From Lactobacillus sp. (GTDB lineage Bacteria > Bacillota > Bacilli > Lactobacillales > Lactobacillaceae): DNA of 64,000 bases. This document shows, in pieces, positions 25,855 to 34,104 of the stretch. Location of the stretch: the NCBI GenBank assembly GCA_022484695.1, contig JAKVKU010000008.1, positions 1 to 64,000 on the forward strand, in the 5' to 3' direction. The stretch's first letter is position 1, and the number at the start of each line of letters is the position of its first letter. The translations under genes were made by a program, and so were the position numbers. Under the pieces are notes generated by a model, which saw only the letters and a program-made list of their open reading frames with translations, was not told the DNA's origin and searched no databases.

Positions 25855-27324
25855 ATGTCTACTGCACAAACGTCACAGACGCCACCCCAAAACAAACGTT
25901 GGATCGTGATGGCGGCTGTATTTATTGCGACCTTTATGACCTCCGTGGAAGTGACCATCGTCACCACGGCACTCCCGGCCATCATCAGTGAACTCCATGG
26001 CCTGGCTTATCAAAGCTGGATCATGAGTGCTTATTTATTGACCACGGCCATCACCACCCCCATTTATGGGAAATTGGCCGATGCCTTTGGGCGCCGCCGG
26101 GTGTTCTTATGGGGGGTATTGGTCTTTACCTTGGGGTCTTTTTTAAGTGGCTTATCCCCGACGATTTTCCTGTTGGTCTTATCCCGGGCCTTGCAAGGGA
26201 TTGGGGCCGGGGCAGTGATGCCTTTGACCTTTACCATCATTGCCGACAATTTTGACTTTGAACAACGGGCCAATATCTTAGCCCTAAATAACACGGCCTG
26301 GGGTTTGTCCGCTTTAGTGGGGCCCTTATTGGGGGGCTTTTTAGTAGACCAGCTATCCTGGCACTGGGTCTTCTTCGTCAATGTACCCTTGGGCATCTTA
26401 GTGCTGTTATTAGTTTGGTTTGGGTACCATGAAAAAGCGCCGGAAAAGGTGTCTATCCAAGCCGATTGGTACGGCATCACTTGGCTGGCCCTGGGTTTGG
26501 TGGGGTTATTGCTGGCCATTCAATTCTTAGACCATCAAACCTGGTTAGCCCTGGGTCTGTTCCTCATCGCCATCATCAGTTTTGTATTGTTAGTCCGGCG
26601 GGAACGGCGCTTTAGCGACCCTTTGATTTCACCAAAAATGTTTCGCAATCATACCTTTTCCATTCAAATCATCACCGCCACTATTTTAAGTGGGGTCTTA
26701 ATGGCCTATCAAATTTACTTCCCCATTTGGCTCCAGTCCTTGTACCGACTATCTGCCACCGAAGCCGGGTTAGTGGTGACCTCCAGCTCCGTAGTCTGGC
26801 TGGCCGCGTCATTTTTAGTGGGCCCGCTGATTGCCCGCTTCGTGCCAAAACGCATCGCCTTGACTTTGATCACGATGCTGTTGTTGATCTATGTCAGCTT
26901 ATTATTTGCCGGGCTGAATTTCCCAGTCTGGACCTTTTATGTCATTGCCATGCTCAATGGCTTGGGGATGGGCATCATCATCAGTATGAACATCATCTTA
27001 AGTCAGCACCTGGTGCCGGAGAACATGGTGGGGTCAGCCACTTCCGTTCTAACCCTGGGCCGCTCCTTAGGGCAAACCGTGATGACCGGCGTTTACGGAG
27101 CTATTTTTAACCTGATGATCCGGACCAACTTACACAGCGGTGTCACCTTTGGCCAGGTCAACAATATCATCAGTGCCAAACACCGAGGCCCAATTTTACA
27201 CCAAGCCTTGATCAATCCCATTATTTTAACGGCCTTACATACGGTCTTCTTCGTGGTGGTGGTGATAATCGTGTTAGTTTTGATAATCAATTGGTTAGAC
27301 CCTAATCGTAAGGTAATAGAATAA
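25855..27324 (+). CDS. DHA2-family MFS multidrug exporter
   Basis: A 489-residue, 14-helix proton antiporter of the EmrB/QacA group. It has SVEVTIVTTALPAI in helix 1 (the D/E-x-T-x-V-x-x-A-L-P motif D1), GKLADAFGRRRVF (motif A), LNNTAWGLSALVGPLLGG (motif C). The N-terminus (TAQTSQTPPQNKR) is cytosolic. Unlike the DHA2 protein at 21-22.7 kb it has no large inserted loop. It is 113 bases downstream of the Old Yellow Enzyme gene but behind a strong terminator, so it is independently expressed. No adjacent regulator. Confidence 0.87.
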   Translation: MSTAQTSQTPPQNKRWIVMAAVFIATFMTSVEVTIVTTALPAIISELHGLAYQSWIMSAYLLTTAITTPIYGKLADAFGRRRVFLWGVLVFTLGSFLSGLSPTIFLLVLSRALQGIGAGAVMPLTFTIIADNFDFEQRANILALNNTAWGLSALVGPLLGGFLVDQLSWHWVFFVNVPLGILVLLLVWFGYHEKAPEKVSIQADWYGITWLALGLVGLLLAIQFLDHQTWLALGLFLIAIISFVLLVRRERRFSDPLISPKMFRNHTFSIQIITATILSGVLMAYQIYFPIWLQSLYRLSATEAGLVVTSSSVVWLAASFLVGPLIARFVPKRIALTLITMLLLIYVSLLFAGLNFPVWTFYVIAMLNGLGMGIIISMNIILSQHLVPENMVGSATSVLTLGRSLGQTVMTGVYGAIFNLMIRTNLHSGVTFGQVNNIISAKHRGPILHQALINPIILTALHTVFFVVVVIIVLVLIINWLDPNRKVIE

Positions 27325-27390
27325 CTCTTACTGCCAAATTAATTTCGGCCTCGTCTTGACAAGCTTTCCTAAAACGGTTAAATTAGCATT

Positions 27391-27656
27391 AAGCTTTGAT
27401 GAGAAGAGTAATGCCAAGAACCTAACCAAAGAGAGCTTCGTTGTGGTGGAAGAAGACTAGGGGACTGGCATGAAGATGAGCTCGGAGCTAATTTGGCGGT
27501 CTAGCGGCTGCTGAATTCGGGTGCGCCCGTTATCCGCGCCAAGTATCCAGAAATTTGGGTACTTATGGAGCTTGGTATCGCGAGGTATCAAGGAATTACA
27601 GGTGGTAAAGTGGTGCTCCACCCTGTGCATGATGTGCATGGGGTGGGGCTTTTTTA
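27391..27656 (+). promoter_or_regulatory. T-box leader (methionine-specific) with terminator
   Basis: Stem I base AGCTTTGA pairs with TCGGAGCT; AGAAGAGTA loop-E/kink sequence follows (27402-27410); AATGCC pairs with GGCAT. The specifier-loop strand GAAGATGAGC contains ATG (27476-27478), the Met codon. The T-box region ACAGGTGGT (27598-27606) has TGGT, complementary to the ACCA end of tRNA-Met. A terminator (about 27618-27656, CCACCC...GGGGTGG then T6) closes the leader. Uncharged tRNA-Met should allow transcription of the MetQ-like gene. Confidence 0.88.
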
Positions 27657-27707
27657 TTGCCCAAAGTTAGGCAAACACGCATCAAAAAAATACTTGGAGG
27701 TTACATA

Positions 27708-28541
27708 ATGAACAGCAAATTTCGTCGTCCCATCGCCTTGATCCTTAGTACCGTCGCCCTGGTGGCTGGGCTCATTTTAGTACGACCCAGTACGCCGGCC
27801 CAGGCCGCCCAAAGCGGGAAAACTATCCGCCTAGGGACATCCCCTGGCCCCTACAGCCAACTGTTTTTAGATGGGGTCAAACCTATTTTGCAAAAAGAAG
27901 GCTATACCGTCACCACCCAATCTTTCTCCGACTTGATTCACGCCGACTTGGCCTTGAGTCAAGGGGATGTGGACCTCAACGTGGAACAACATTCCGCCTG
28001 GTTAGAGAACTTTAACAAAGAAAAACACTCGGACTTCGTGGCCTTGACCCCAATCCCCACAGTACCTGCGGGAATTTTCCCCGGGTCCAGCAAGTCTTTG
28101 AAAAATATCAAAAAGGGCGCCAAAGTGGCTATCCCCAACGACCCTTCCAACCTATCCCGGGCCTATCAACTGTTAGCCCAAGCTAAACTCATTACTTTGA
28201 AATCTAAAGCCACCGCCAGCAATGTGACCCAGCATGATATTAAAAGCAATCCCCACAGCTTAAAGTTCGTGGAAATGAGTTCCGCTCAAATCCCCCGGGC
28301 CATCAAAGATGTGAATTACGCCGTGATCCCCGGCAGCATCAGCTATAATGCTAAAATCCCAGCCAAATCGGCCTTGAAGACAGAAAAACTTCAGAAACAA
28401 TATCTCCTGGTGGCCACCGTGAATAAGAGCGAGGCCAACAAACCTTGGGCCAAAGCCGTGAAGAAGGCTTATCAGTCCAAGACATTTAAAGACTATGTGA
28501 AAAATCACAACAAACAAGGTTACTGGTACATTCCTAAATAA
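27708..28541 (+). CDS. MetQ/NlpA-family methionine-binding protein lacking a lipobox
   Basis: A 277-residue substrate-binding protein. The NlpA signature region is evident: IRLGTSPGPYSQLF, DVDLNVEQHSAWLENFN, PTVPAGIFPGSS, VAIPNDPSNLSRAYQLL, YAVIPGSIS. Unlike usual Gram-positive MetQ lipoproteins it contains no Cys at all; the leader (residues 1-35) ends PAQAAQS, a signal-peptidase I site. So it is either released or held otherwise. It is controlled by a Met T-box, GGAGG precedes the ATG, and it is coupled to an M20 peptidase 15 bases downstream. No MetN/MetI genes are adjacent. Confidence 0.88.
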   Translation: MNSKFRRPIALILSTVALVAGLILVRPSTPAQAAQSGKTIRLGTSPGPYSQLFLDGVKPILQKEGYTVTTQSFSDLIHADLALSQGDVDLNVEQHSAWLENFNKEKHSDFVALTPIPTVPAGIFPGSSKSLKNIKKGAKVAIPNDPSNLSRAYQLLAQAKLITLKSKATASNVTQHDIKSNPHSLKFVEMSSAQIPRAIKDVNYAVIPGSISYNAKIPAKSALKTEKLQKQYLLVATVNKSEANKPWAKAVKKAYQSKTFKDYVKNHNKQGYWYIPK

Positions 28542-28556
28542 AGTGGAGGGTCGATC

Positions 28557-29726
28557 ATGACAGTTATTACAGAAGCAGAACAATTAAAAATTTTAAAGGA
28601 TTTAGTAGCCATTCCTTCGGTCAATGACCAGGAACAAGCCGTGGCCGAATATCTCCAAAAACTGTTAGCTAAGCACAACATCGCCGCTAAACTCGTGCAA
28701 TTATCCCCAGGGCGGGCCAGCCTGGTGGCCGAAATCGGCGCCGGGAAACCCATCTTTGCCGTATCCGGACACCTGGACGTGGTAGCTCCCGGAGAATTAG
28801 ACCAATGGGCCACCGACCCCTTCACCTTGACCGAAAAGGCTGGCAAGCTCTATGGTCGCGGCGCCTCCGACATGAAGTCCGGCTTAGCCGCCATCGTCAT
28901 TGCCCTGATTGAAATTCAAGACCAACATTTGTTGAAAAAAGGCACCATTCGCCTGCTGGCCACTGCCGGGGAGGAAATCGGCGAACCTGGGGCTATCCAA
29001 CTTTATCAAGCCGGCTACCTGGATGATGTGGATGCCCTCCTAATCGGCGAACCTTCTGGCTATAACATTACTTACGCCCACAAGGGACCTTTGAATATCC
29101 GCATCACCTCTAAGGGTGAAGCCGCCCACAGCTCCCGGCCCCAACTGGGGTACAACGCCATTGACCCATTGATAGAAGTATTGCACAACGCCAACCGGGA
29201 ATTTCGCAGCTTGACGCAAACCGATGATACTTTGGGCAAAGTTATTTTTAACGCCACCGTGATCCATTCCGGTGACCAAGTCAACACCATCCCCGCCTTA
29301 GCCTATGCCCTGGTCAACGTCCGGGCCACCCCAGCTTTTACCAACCAGCAAGTCATTGACCTGTTGCAACAATTGCTCAAAGCCCAAAACGACCAAGGCG
29401 CCCGTTTGAGCCTCACCGTGGAGATGTCCCTAGAACCCGTGAAGGCCCCCAAGGATTCCCGCCTGGCCCAATTGGCTGTTGAAATTGGTAAGCCTTATGC
29501 CAAAACCGATATTCCGTTGCAAGCCACGGCTGGCGGCACCGATGCTTCGAACTTTTTAAAAGACAAACCAGCTAGTTTTCCGTTTATCGTCTTTGGCCCC
29601 GGCAATCTCAGCTCTCACAAGGCCAACGAGTACGTGGACCAAGACATGTATCTGAATTTTGTGAAACTTTACCAACAGCTCTTTAGCACTTACGTTAATG
29701 AAGCGAAGGACGATACCTTAAATTAA
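28557..29726 (+). CDS. M20-family metallopeptidase (ArgE/DapE-like)
   Basis: A 389-residue zinc-dependent hydrolase. It has the SGHLDVV metal motif, YGRGASDMKSG (bridging Asp), TAGEEIGEPGA (catalytic Glu pair), the central dimerisation domain (HKGPLNIRITSKGEAAHSS), and a C-terminal metal region GGTDASNF with the last His in LSSHKANEYV. The family removes acyl groups from amino acids or cleaves small peptides. Being in a Met-T-box transcript with MetQ, it may release methionine from N-acyl-Met or a Met dipeptide; that is inference. It ends at a strong bidirectional terminator. Confidence 0.88.
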   Translation: MTVITEAEQLKILKDLVAIPSVNDQEQAVAEYLQKLLAKHNIAAKLVQLSPGRASLVAEIGAGKPIFAVSGHLDVVAPGELDQWATDPFTLTEKAGKLYGRGASDMKSGLAAIVIALIEIQDQHLLKKGTIRLLATAGEEIGEPGAIQLYQAGYLDDVDALLIGEPSGYNITYAHKGPLNIRITSKGEAAHSSRPQLGYNAIDPLIEVLHNANREFRSLTQTDDTLGKVIFNATVIHSGDQVNTIPALAYALVNVRATPAFTNQQVIDLLQQLLKAQNDQGARLSLTVEMSLEPVKAPKDSRLAQLAVEIGKPYAKTDIPLQATAGGTDASNFLKDKPASFPFIVFGPGNLSSHKANEYVDQDMYLNFVKLYQQLFSTYVNEAKDDTLN

Positions 29727-29783
29727 AAAAAGCAATTCCCAGTCAACGCCGAATTTTCAGGCGTAATGGGGAATTGCTTTTTT
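29725..29783. terminator. Strong bidirectional terminator
   Basis: AAAAAAGCAATTCCC and GGGAATTGCTTTTTT flank a 26-base loop region; A/T tracts on both sides serve the peptidase and the converging GNAT gene. Confidence 0.88.
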
Positions 29784-29819
29784 AGCTGGGCTAGTGACCA
29801 GCGGGGCTGCAGCTAAAGG

Positions 29820-30308
29820 CTACATTTCTTTGATATAAATCAATGAGTCCCGTTTGGGAAAATCCCAGTGGAATTTCAACTGGTCTTCCGCAATTTGTTG
29901 AAAGCCTTGCTTTTCATAAAAATGGTGGGCCCGAACTTGGCTCCCCGGGGTATCCAGGGCGATTTCTGAAAACCCATGGGTCTGGGCAAAGGCCAACAGG
30001 GTCGCCATCAAAGGCCGCCCCAAGTGCTGGGGTGCACCCCGATAAGCCGGTAGGGTAAAGAATTTTTTCAAAATACCTGCCTGGCTATTCACCGGCATTA
30101 AACCAATACTGCCCACCACTTGACCTTGATCTAAAGCCAGCCAAAACTGGCCGCCAGAACGCTGGTAGTGGTTCTCGATGTCAAAAATATCAGCTTGGTC
30201 AGCCATTTTCATCCCCAACCCGGCCTCAATGTTCTGGCAATAATTGATCAAATCCACCAGCTGGGCCAAGTGGTCCGGGGTAAATACATAAGGTTCAATT
30301 TTTATCAC
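29820..30308 (-). CDS. GNAT-family N-acetyltransferase
   Basis: A 162-residue acetyltransferase. GQVVGSIGLMPVN is the central strand pair, and LKKFFTLPAYRGAPQHLGRPLMATLL the acetyl-CoA-binding loop and helix, though the usual R-x-x-G-x-G is altered (RGAPQHLG). ALDTPGSQVRAHHFYEKQGF is the standard C-terminal motif. The start is GTG with GGAGGT 7 bases upstream. It lies 24 bases downstream of a LysR gene on the same strand and so is probably co-transcribed with it. Substrate unknown. Confidence 0.82.
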   Translation of the reverse strand: MIKIEPYVFTPDHLAQLVDLINYCQNIEAGLGMKMADQADIFDIENHYQRSGGQFWLALDQGQVVGSIGLMPVNSQAGILKKFFTLPAYRGAPQHLGRPLMATLLAFAQTHGFSEIALDTPGSQVRAHHFYEKQGFQQIAEDQLKFHWDFPKRDSLIYIKEM

Positions 30309-30332
30309 AACAATACCTCCATCCCCGCGCCA

Positions 30333-31220
30333 TCAATCAGCCTGGCCGGCGCCTTTCACAATATCAATAAACTGTTTTTCCACTTCTGACAACAAGTAAT
30401 CCTGGCGATAAGCCAAGTAAACTTTGAACTTGGGCGGGTCATAGTCCTTCAAGGTCAAAGCCTGCAACTGGTCACTGCTATCGATGGCCAGGCTGGTGAG
30501 CAGGGCTACGCCAGCGTTTTGGGCCACCATGCTTTTTAAAATGTTGACATCACTGGCCCGATAAATCACCCGGGGTTTGTGGCGGTGGTGGCTGATCATC
30601 TCCGCAAAGACTTTATCGTGGCTGAAGTTCTCGTTGAAAACCACAAAGGGTTGGCGCACCAGGGTCTTGTAATCTACCACCGATTTGTCCCCCAAAGGAT
30701 TAGCAGGACTGGCAATGATGTTAAAGTCATAGGCCGCTAGCAAGTCCAAATGCAGGCGACTGCTGTCCAGGGGTTGACTGGCGCCGATGAAGGCCAGGTC
30801 CAAGTTACCCGCCAGCAACAAGTCCAACAACTCCTGGGACCCCACCGAGGTACTGACTAAGTTTTGAATCAAGTCGGCTTGGTTCAAGGCCGGGACAAAT
30901 TGGGGGAAGAAGTGGCTGCCAATGATCGGCGGCAGGCCCAATTTGATTTTAGGGATTTTGTCCTGGGCCACCTCTTGAATGGCTAGATCCAACTCCTCTA
31001 AAATATTATGGGCGTGGATGACAAATTGCTGGCCTTCCGGGGTCAAATCCACCGAATGATGGGACTGGTCCCGGTGAATCAAATTGCCATTGACACTTTG
31101 TTCCACCCGCTTGATGGCATAGGTAATGGTGGGCTGGGACACTTGAAAGAACTGGGCCACCTGGGTAAAGTTCTTCAGCTCCGCTAGTTTCACAAAATAT
31201 TCCAAATCCCGAATCTGCAT
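30333..31220 (-). CDS. LysR-family transcriptional regulator
   Basis: A 295-residue LysR protein. The DNA-binding domain is at 1-60 (MQIRDLEYFVKLAEL, FFQVSQPTITYAIKRVEQ), followed by a helix linker and a periplasmic-binding-like effector domain from about 90. The effector class cannot be read. GGAGGC precedes the ATG. It is divergent from the acyltransferase-3 gene (153 bases to its GTG) and followed by a GNAT gene, either of which may be a target. Confidence 0.87.
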   Translation of the reverse strand: MQIRDLEYFVKLAELKNFTQVAQFFQVSQPTITYAIKRVEQSVNGNLIHRDQSHHSVDLTPEGQQFVIHAHNILEELDLAIQEVAQDKIPKIKLGLPPIIGSHFFPQFVPALNQADLIQNLVSTSVGSQELLDLLLAGNLDLAFIGASQPLDSSRLHLDLLAAYDFNIIASPANPLGDKSVVDYKTLVRQPFVVFNENFSHDKVFAEMISHHRHKPRVIYRASDVNILKSMVAQNAGVALLTSLAIDSSDQLQALTLKDYDPPKFKVYLAYRQDYLLSEVEKQFIDIVKGAGQAD

Positions 31221-31373
31221 GAAAATGCCTCCAAAATGTAATAAACATAGCTTATCATTAAATCTTAAATGCGCAAAATAACTTATGATGAATTTTTAAA
31301 GATTGTCAAAATAGATTTACGCCGGAAATATCTTAGGTTATGCTTTGAAGTATTGATAGGGGAGGTGGACCAA

Positions 31374-32438
31374 GTGCCACGTTGGGATGACAACTTAGAT
31401 TTTGTGCGCTTCATGGCGGCGGTTTTAGTGGTGGTGGTCCACGTCTTCGCCAACGCCGTGGCCCATAACCCGGTGGCCTTTTATGGGGATCTTTTGGCCA
31501 GCGCGGGGATTTTGATATTCATTATCCTGTCCGGCTGCACCAATAGCCTGGCCTACCGCCATAAGCGCCGCCTGCCCAAATACACCCAACTATGGCAGCG
31601 GGCGGCCACCAGATTATTTATCCCCTATTTACTGTGGACGCTGATTTACCGCATCGCCAGTCTGGTCAGCCACGGCCAAACACCAACGAGCTTCGCCCTA
31701 TGGCATAACTTAGGCTGGCACTTATTCACCGGGGATGGCTGGTTTCACCTGTATTTCATGGTCTTATTGATCTATTTATACCTCGCTTTTGGCGCCTTAT
31801 TTCGAGCCGTGCGCTTTTACCCCCGGACCACCGTGGTGATTTTTGCCCTCAGCCCCATCCTCACCACCTGGCTCATCCAAGTCGGGCAAATTAAAGGGGC
31901 ACTCAACAGCTTTTTGTTCCTATTACCCACCAGTTGGTGGGGGATTTTGTTCATCATCGGCATATTCTGGGCCCGCCACGCCCAGCCGGTACAGTGGGTC
32001 CAAAGTCGAAAACGCCAAGGGATTCTCAGCATCTTGGTGGTGGGGTATTTTGGCTTTTACAGCTGGGTAGCCACCCAACTCAGCCACAACAGCCAATGGT
32101 ATATCCCCGACATGATCCTCCGCAGTGTCTACGCCTTTTTAATTTTTTTGAGCCTCTACATCATCGGCCAACACCTGATCCAGCGCTGGCCAGCCACTAA
32201 AGCCTGGTGGCACTATTTAGCCGGCCGGGCCTACACCCTATATTTCTGCCACCCCTTGGTGATTCTGGCCTTTGACCACCTCAACGCCCAGGGCCAATTA
32301 TTAAATACCCGCCACGTCGGGCCACTATTGCTGGAATTATTAGGGGTATTGGTGGTATCATTACTGCTATCCTCATGTATTGATGGGGTTACACCACATT
32401 TTCTGAAAATAAAAATAGTCAAGAAAGTATTTGCATGA
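31374..32438 (+). CDS. Acyltransferase-3 family membrane protein
   Basis: A membrane O-acyltransferase of about 354 residues. It starts NLDFVRFMAAVLVVVVHVFAN with the conserved Arg and His of the family and has about ten membrane helices ending in a C-terminal TPHFLKIKIVKK tail. GTG 31374 is preferred because GGGGAGGT lies 8 bases upstream; upstream ATG 31269 has no ribosome site. There is no SGNH hydrolase domain as in OatA. It likely modifies a cell-envelope polymer. Its TGA overlaps the ATG of the next gene (ATGA), so the two proteins probably act together. Confidence 0.83.
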   Translation: MPRWDDNLDFVRFMAAVLVVVVHVFANAVAHNPVAFYGDLLASAGILIFIILSGCTNSLAYRHKRRLPKYTQLWQRAATRLFIPYLLWTLIYRIASLVSHGQTPTSFALWHNLGWHLFTGDGWFHLYFMVLLIYLYLAFGALFRAVRFYPRTTVVIFALSPILTTWLIQVGQIKGALNSFLFLLPTSWWGILFIIGIFWARHAQPVQWVQSRKRQGILSILVVGYFGFYSWVATQLSHNSQWYIPDMILRSVYAFLIFLSLYIIGQHLIQRWPATKAWWHYLAGRAYTLYFCHPLVILAFDHLNAQGQLLNTRHVGPLLLELLGVLVVSLLLSSCIDGVTPHFLKIKIVKKVFA

Positions 32439-33217
32439 CAAAAAAACATAAATTTCTTAGATTTTTAGGCGTGCTGTTATTAGCACTGCTGATATTATTG
32501 CCAATTTGGCAGTCCCACCAAATGAGTTATACAGATGACATTCAAGTACCCCAATCAAAGACCGCCACGGTGTTCGTCCCGGGTTATCGGGGCAACTGGA
32601 TCTCCTTTGGCGGCATGATTTATCGCTTGAATCACCAAGGCATCGCCACCAAAGCCCTAGTGGCCCATGTGGCCAAAGATGGCCAAGTGACCTTTGATCA
32701 AAAAGCCAAAGTCGCTGACAATAACCCCATGGTCCAGGTTTTGTTCAAGGATAATACCCAAGAACATAAACAAGCTAAGCAGCTCCAGGGGGTGCTAAGG
32801 GCTTTGAAAACCAAGTACCACATTACCCAGGTCAATCTGGTGGGTCATTCCACGGGGGGCAATATTGTTTTTGATTACTTGACCAATCCCAAGTTGCGCG
32901 ACAGCAACGTCCCCACCACTGTTAAGTTTGTGAATATTGCCACGACTTTTCCCGGGGATGCTAAAAAGGGCAAGTACCTGCCCAAGAACCTGCAAGTCCT
33001 CAACATCGCCGGCAACATTTGGCATGCCGGCACCGATGGCGGCGTGCCGCTGAAACAAGATCTGGCCTTGGGGGATATCGTGCGACCCTACGTGGCCCGC
33101 TACCAAGAACAAATCGTCGAAGGCAGTCCCTTGACCGTGTATCATAGCCTGCTCCATGAAAATGGCCGGGTGGATTTGATCATTAGTGACTTTTTATTCC
33201 GTATCGATAAGTTTTAA
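32435..33217 (+). CDS. DUF915-type alpha/beta hydrolase, membrane-anchored or secreted
   Basis: A 260-residue hydrolase with an N-terminal signal/anchor helix (about 8-28, KFLRFLGVLLLALLILL), TATVFVPGYRGN (oxyanion region), LVGHSTGGNIVFDYL (nucleophile Ser in GHSTGG), and a catalytic His probably in VYHSLLHENGRVD. This family is common in lactobacilli and lacks a firm substrate. Translationally coupled to the acyltransferase by a 4-base overlap. Together they could add and remove acyl groups at the cell surface (inference). Confidence 0.85.
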   Translation: MTKKHKFLRFLGVLLLALLILLPIWQSHQMSYTDDIQVPQSKTATVFVPGYRGNWISFGGMIYRLNHQGIATKALVAHVAKDGQVTFDQKAKVADNNPMVQVLFKDNTQEHKQAKQLQGVLRALKTKYHITQVNLVGHSTGGNIVFDYLTNPKLRDSNVPTTVKFVNIATTFPGDAKKGKYLPKNLQVLNIAGNIWHAGTDGGVPLKQDLALGDIVRPYVARYQEQIVEGSPLTVYHSLLHENGRVDLIISDFLFRIDKF

Positions 33218-33242
33218 AAGCCCGTTATTTTGATGGAACGTA

Positions 33243-33376
33243 TGTTATGATTAAGCCACCGCATAGTACGGGGGCAAGTTGTCCGAATTAATTAGAAAAG
33301 CTAGCTATGAGCTTTCGTGGTTGGCACTGACATAACAAGCCCATGCACAGGAATTTTGGCGTGCATTGGCTTTTTT
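33243..33376 (+). ncRNA. Structured leader RNA with alternative pairings before cadD-like gene
   Basis: Stem P1 TGTTATG (33243-33249)/CATAACA (33331-33337); stem P2 GCC-A-CCG/CGG-G-GGC (33255-33275); a third stem GAAAAGCT/AGCTTTC. A terminator follows: AGCCCATGCAC pairing with GTGCATTGGCT (33338-33371), then T6. A competing antiterminator is visible: GGGC-AA-GTTGTC (33272-33283) with GACA-T-AAC-AA-GCCC (33329-33342), which would break P1, P2 and the terminator's 5' arm. This is riboswitch-like architecture. It does not match the yybP-ykoY (GGGGAGTAG) consensus. The ligand and class are unknown to me. Confidence 0.6.
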
Positions 33377-33401
33377 ATTTTATTTTAAAGGGGGCCGTAT
33401 G

Positions 33402-34001
33402 ATGATAGCGACGATTATTACCAGCGTGGTGGCCTTTGCCAGCACGAATATTGATGATGTCTTTGTGCTGACCCTGTTATTTTCCCAGGTCGATCATAAA
33501 ATGAAACGCAGTGATGTCGTTATCGGCCAATACTTAGGGGTCTTCTCACTGTTTGGCATCAGCATCTTGGCTACTTTTGGGTTGCATTTTATTAACATGG
33601 CCCACTTGAATTTATTGGGGATCGTGCCGATTTTTTTAGGGATAAAAACTTGGTTTGATGCTAAAAAAACGCCAAAGCAGCCCCAGCTAAAAACACCATC
33701 AGCCATTCAAACAAAGGGCTGGGTGACAAAAATTATCCGACCCCAAATTTTAAGCGTGTATCTGATAACCGTCGGCAACGGCGCCAACAATATTGGGGTT
33801 TACGTGCCCTTATTCAGTGAGTATTCCCCAGGAGGATTGGCGATCACCACGGTCATTTTTGCCGTGATGATTGGCATGTGGTGTTACGCCGGCTATAGAC
33901 TGGCTAGTCTGCCGCTGGTTAGGGCCAAGTTACTTAAATATAAGCATATTGTCATCCCAATTATCTATATCATCATAGGGTTGTCGGTTCTTTTTGACTG
34001 A
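33402..34001 (+). CDS. CadD-family cadmium/metal transporter
   Basis: A membrane protein of 199 residues with about five to six helices. It starts with IITSVVAFASTNIDDVFVLTLLFSQ, the conserved NIDD motif of the CadD family, and continues with VVIGQYLGVF and VGNGANNIGVYVPLF. CadD proteins confer resistance to cadmium in staphylococci; the native substrate may be another cation. AAAGGGGG precedes ATG 33402 by 7 bases. No CadC/CadX-like regulator is adjacent; the leader RNA with terminator directly upstream is the likely control. Confidence 0.83.
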   Translation: MIATIITSVVAFASTNIDDVFVLTLLFSQVDHKMKRSDVVIGQYLGVFSLFGISILATFGLHFINMAHLNLLGIVPIFLGIKTWFDAKKTPKQPQLKTPSAIQTKGWVTKIIRPQILSVYLITVGNGANNIGVYVPLFSEYSPGGLAITTVIFAVMIGMWCYAGYRLASLPLVRAKLLKYKHIVIPIIYIIIGLSVLFD

Positions 34002-34054
34002 CCGAACGATTTGAAATAGGACACACTGACCTCAAATTCAGCTAACAAATAATT

Positions 34055-34077
34055 TTGTTGACAGAATTTGTCAACAA
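34055..34077 (+). promoter_or_regulatory. Perfect palindromic operator over the -35 of the DUF2087 operon
   Basis: TTGTTGACA-GAATT-TGTCAACAA: two perfect 9-bp arms covering the whole -35 hexamer. The first gene product, a DNA-binding protein, is the natural candidate to bind it. Confidence 0.7.
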
Positions 34078-34086
34078 ACGTATACT
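34058..34086 (+). promoter_or_regulatory. Consensus promoter of the DUF2087/GIY-YIG/CAT operon
   Basis: -35 TTGACA (34058-34063), 17-base spacer, -10 TATACT (34081-34086); nearly ideal, so unrepressed expression should be strong. Confidence 0.8.
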
Positions 34087-34104
34087 TTTTTTGGAGGTGA
34101 CGCC

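Noticed and set aside
33217-33401. yybP-ykoY manganese riboswitch for the cadD leader
   Set aside because: The hallmark GGGGAGTAG loop and its partner loop are missing; only the general idea of a metal-responsive leader remains.
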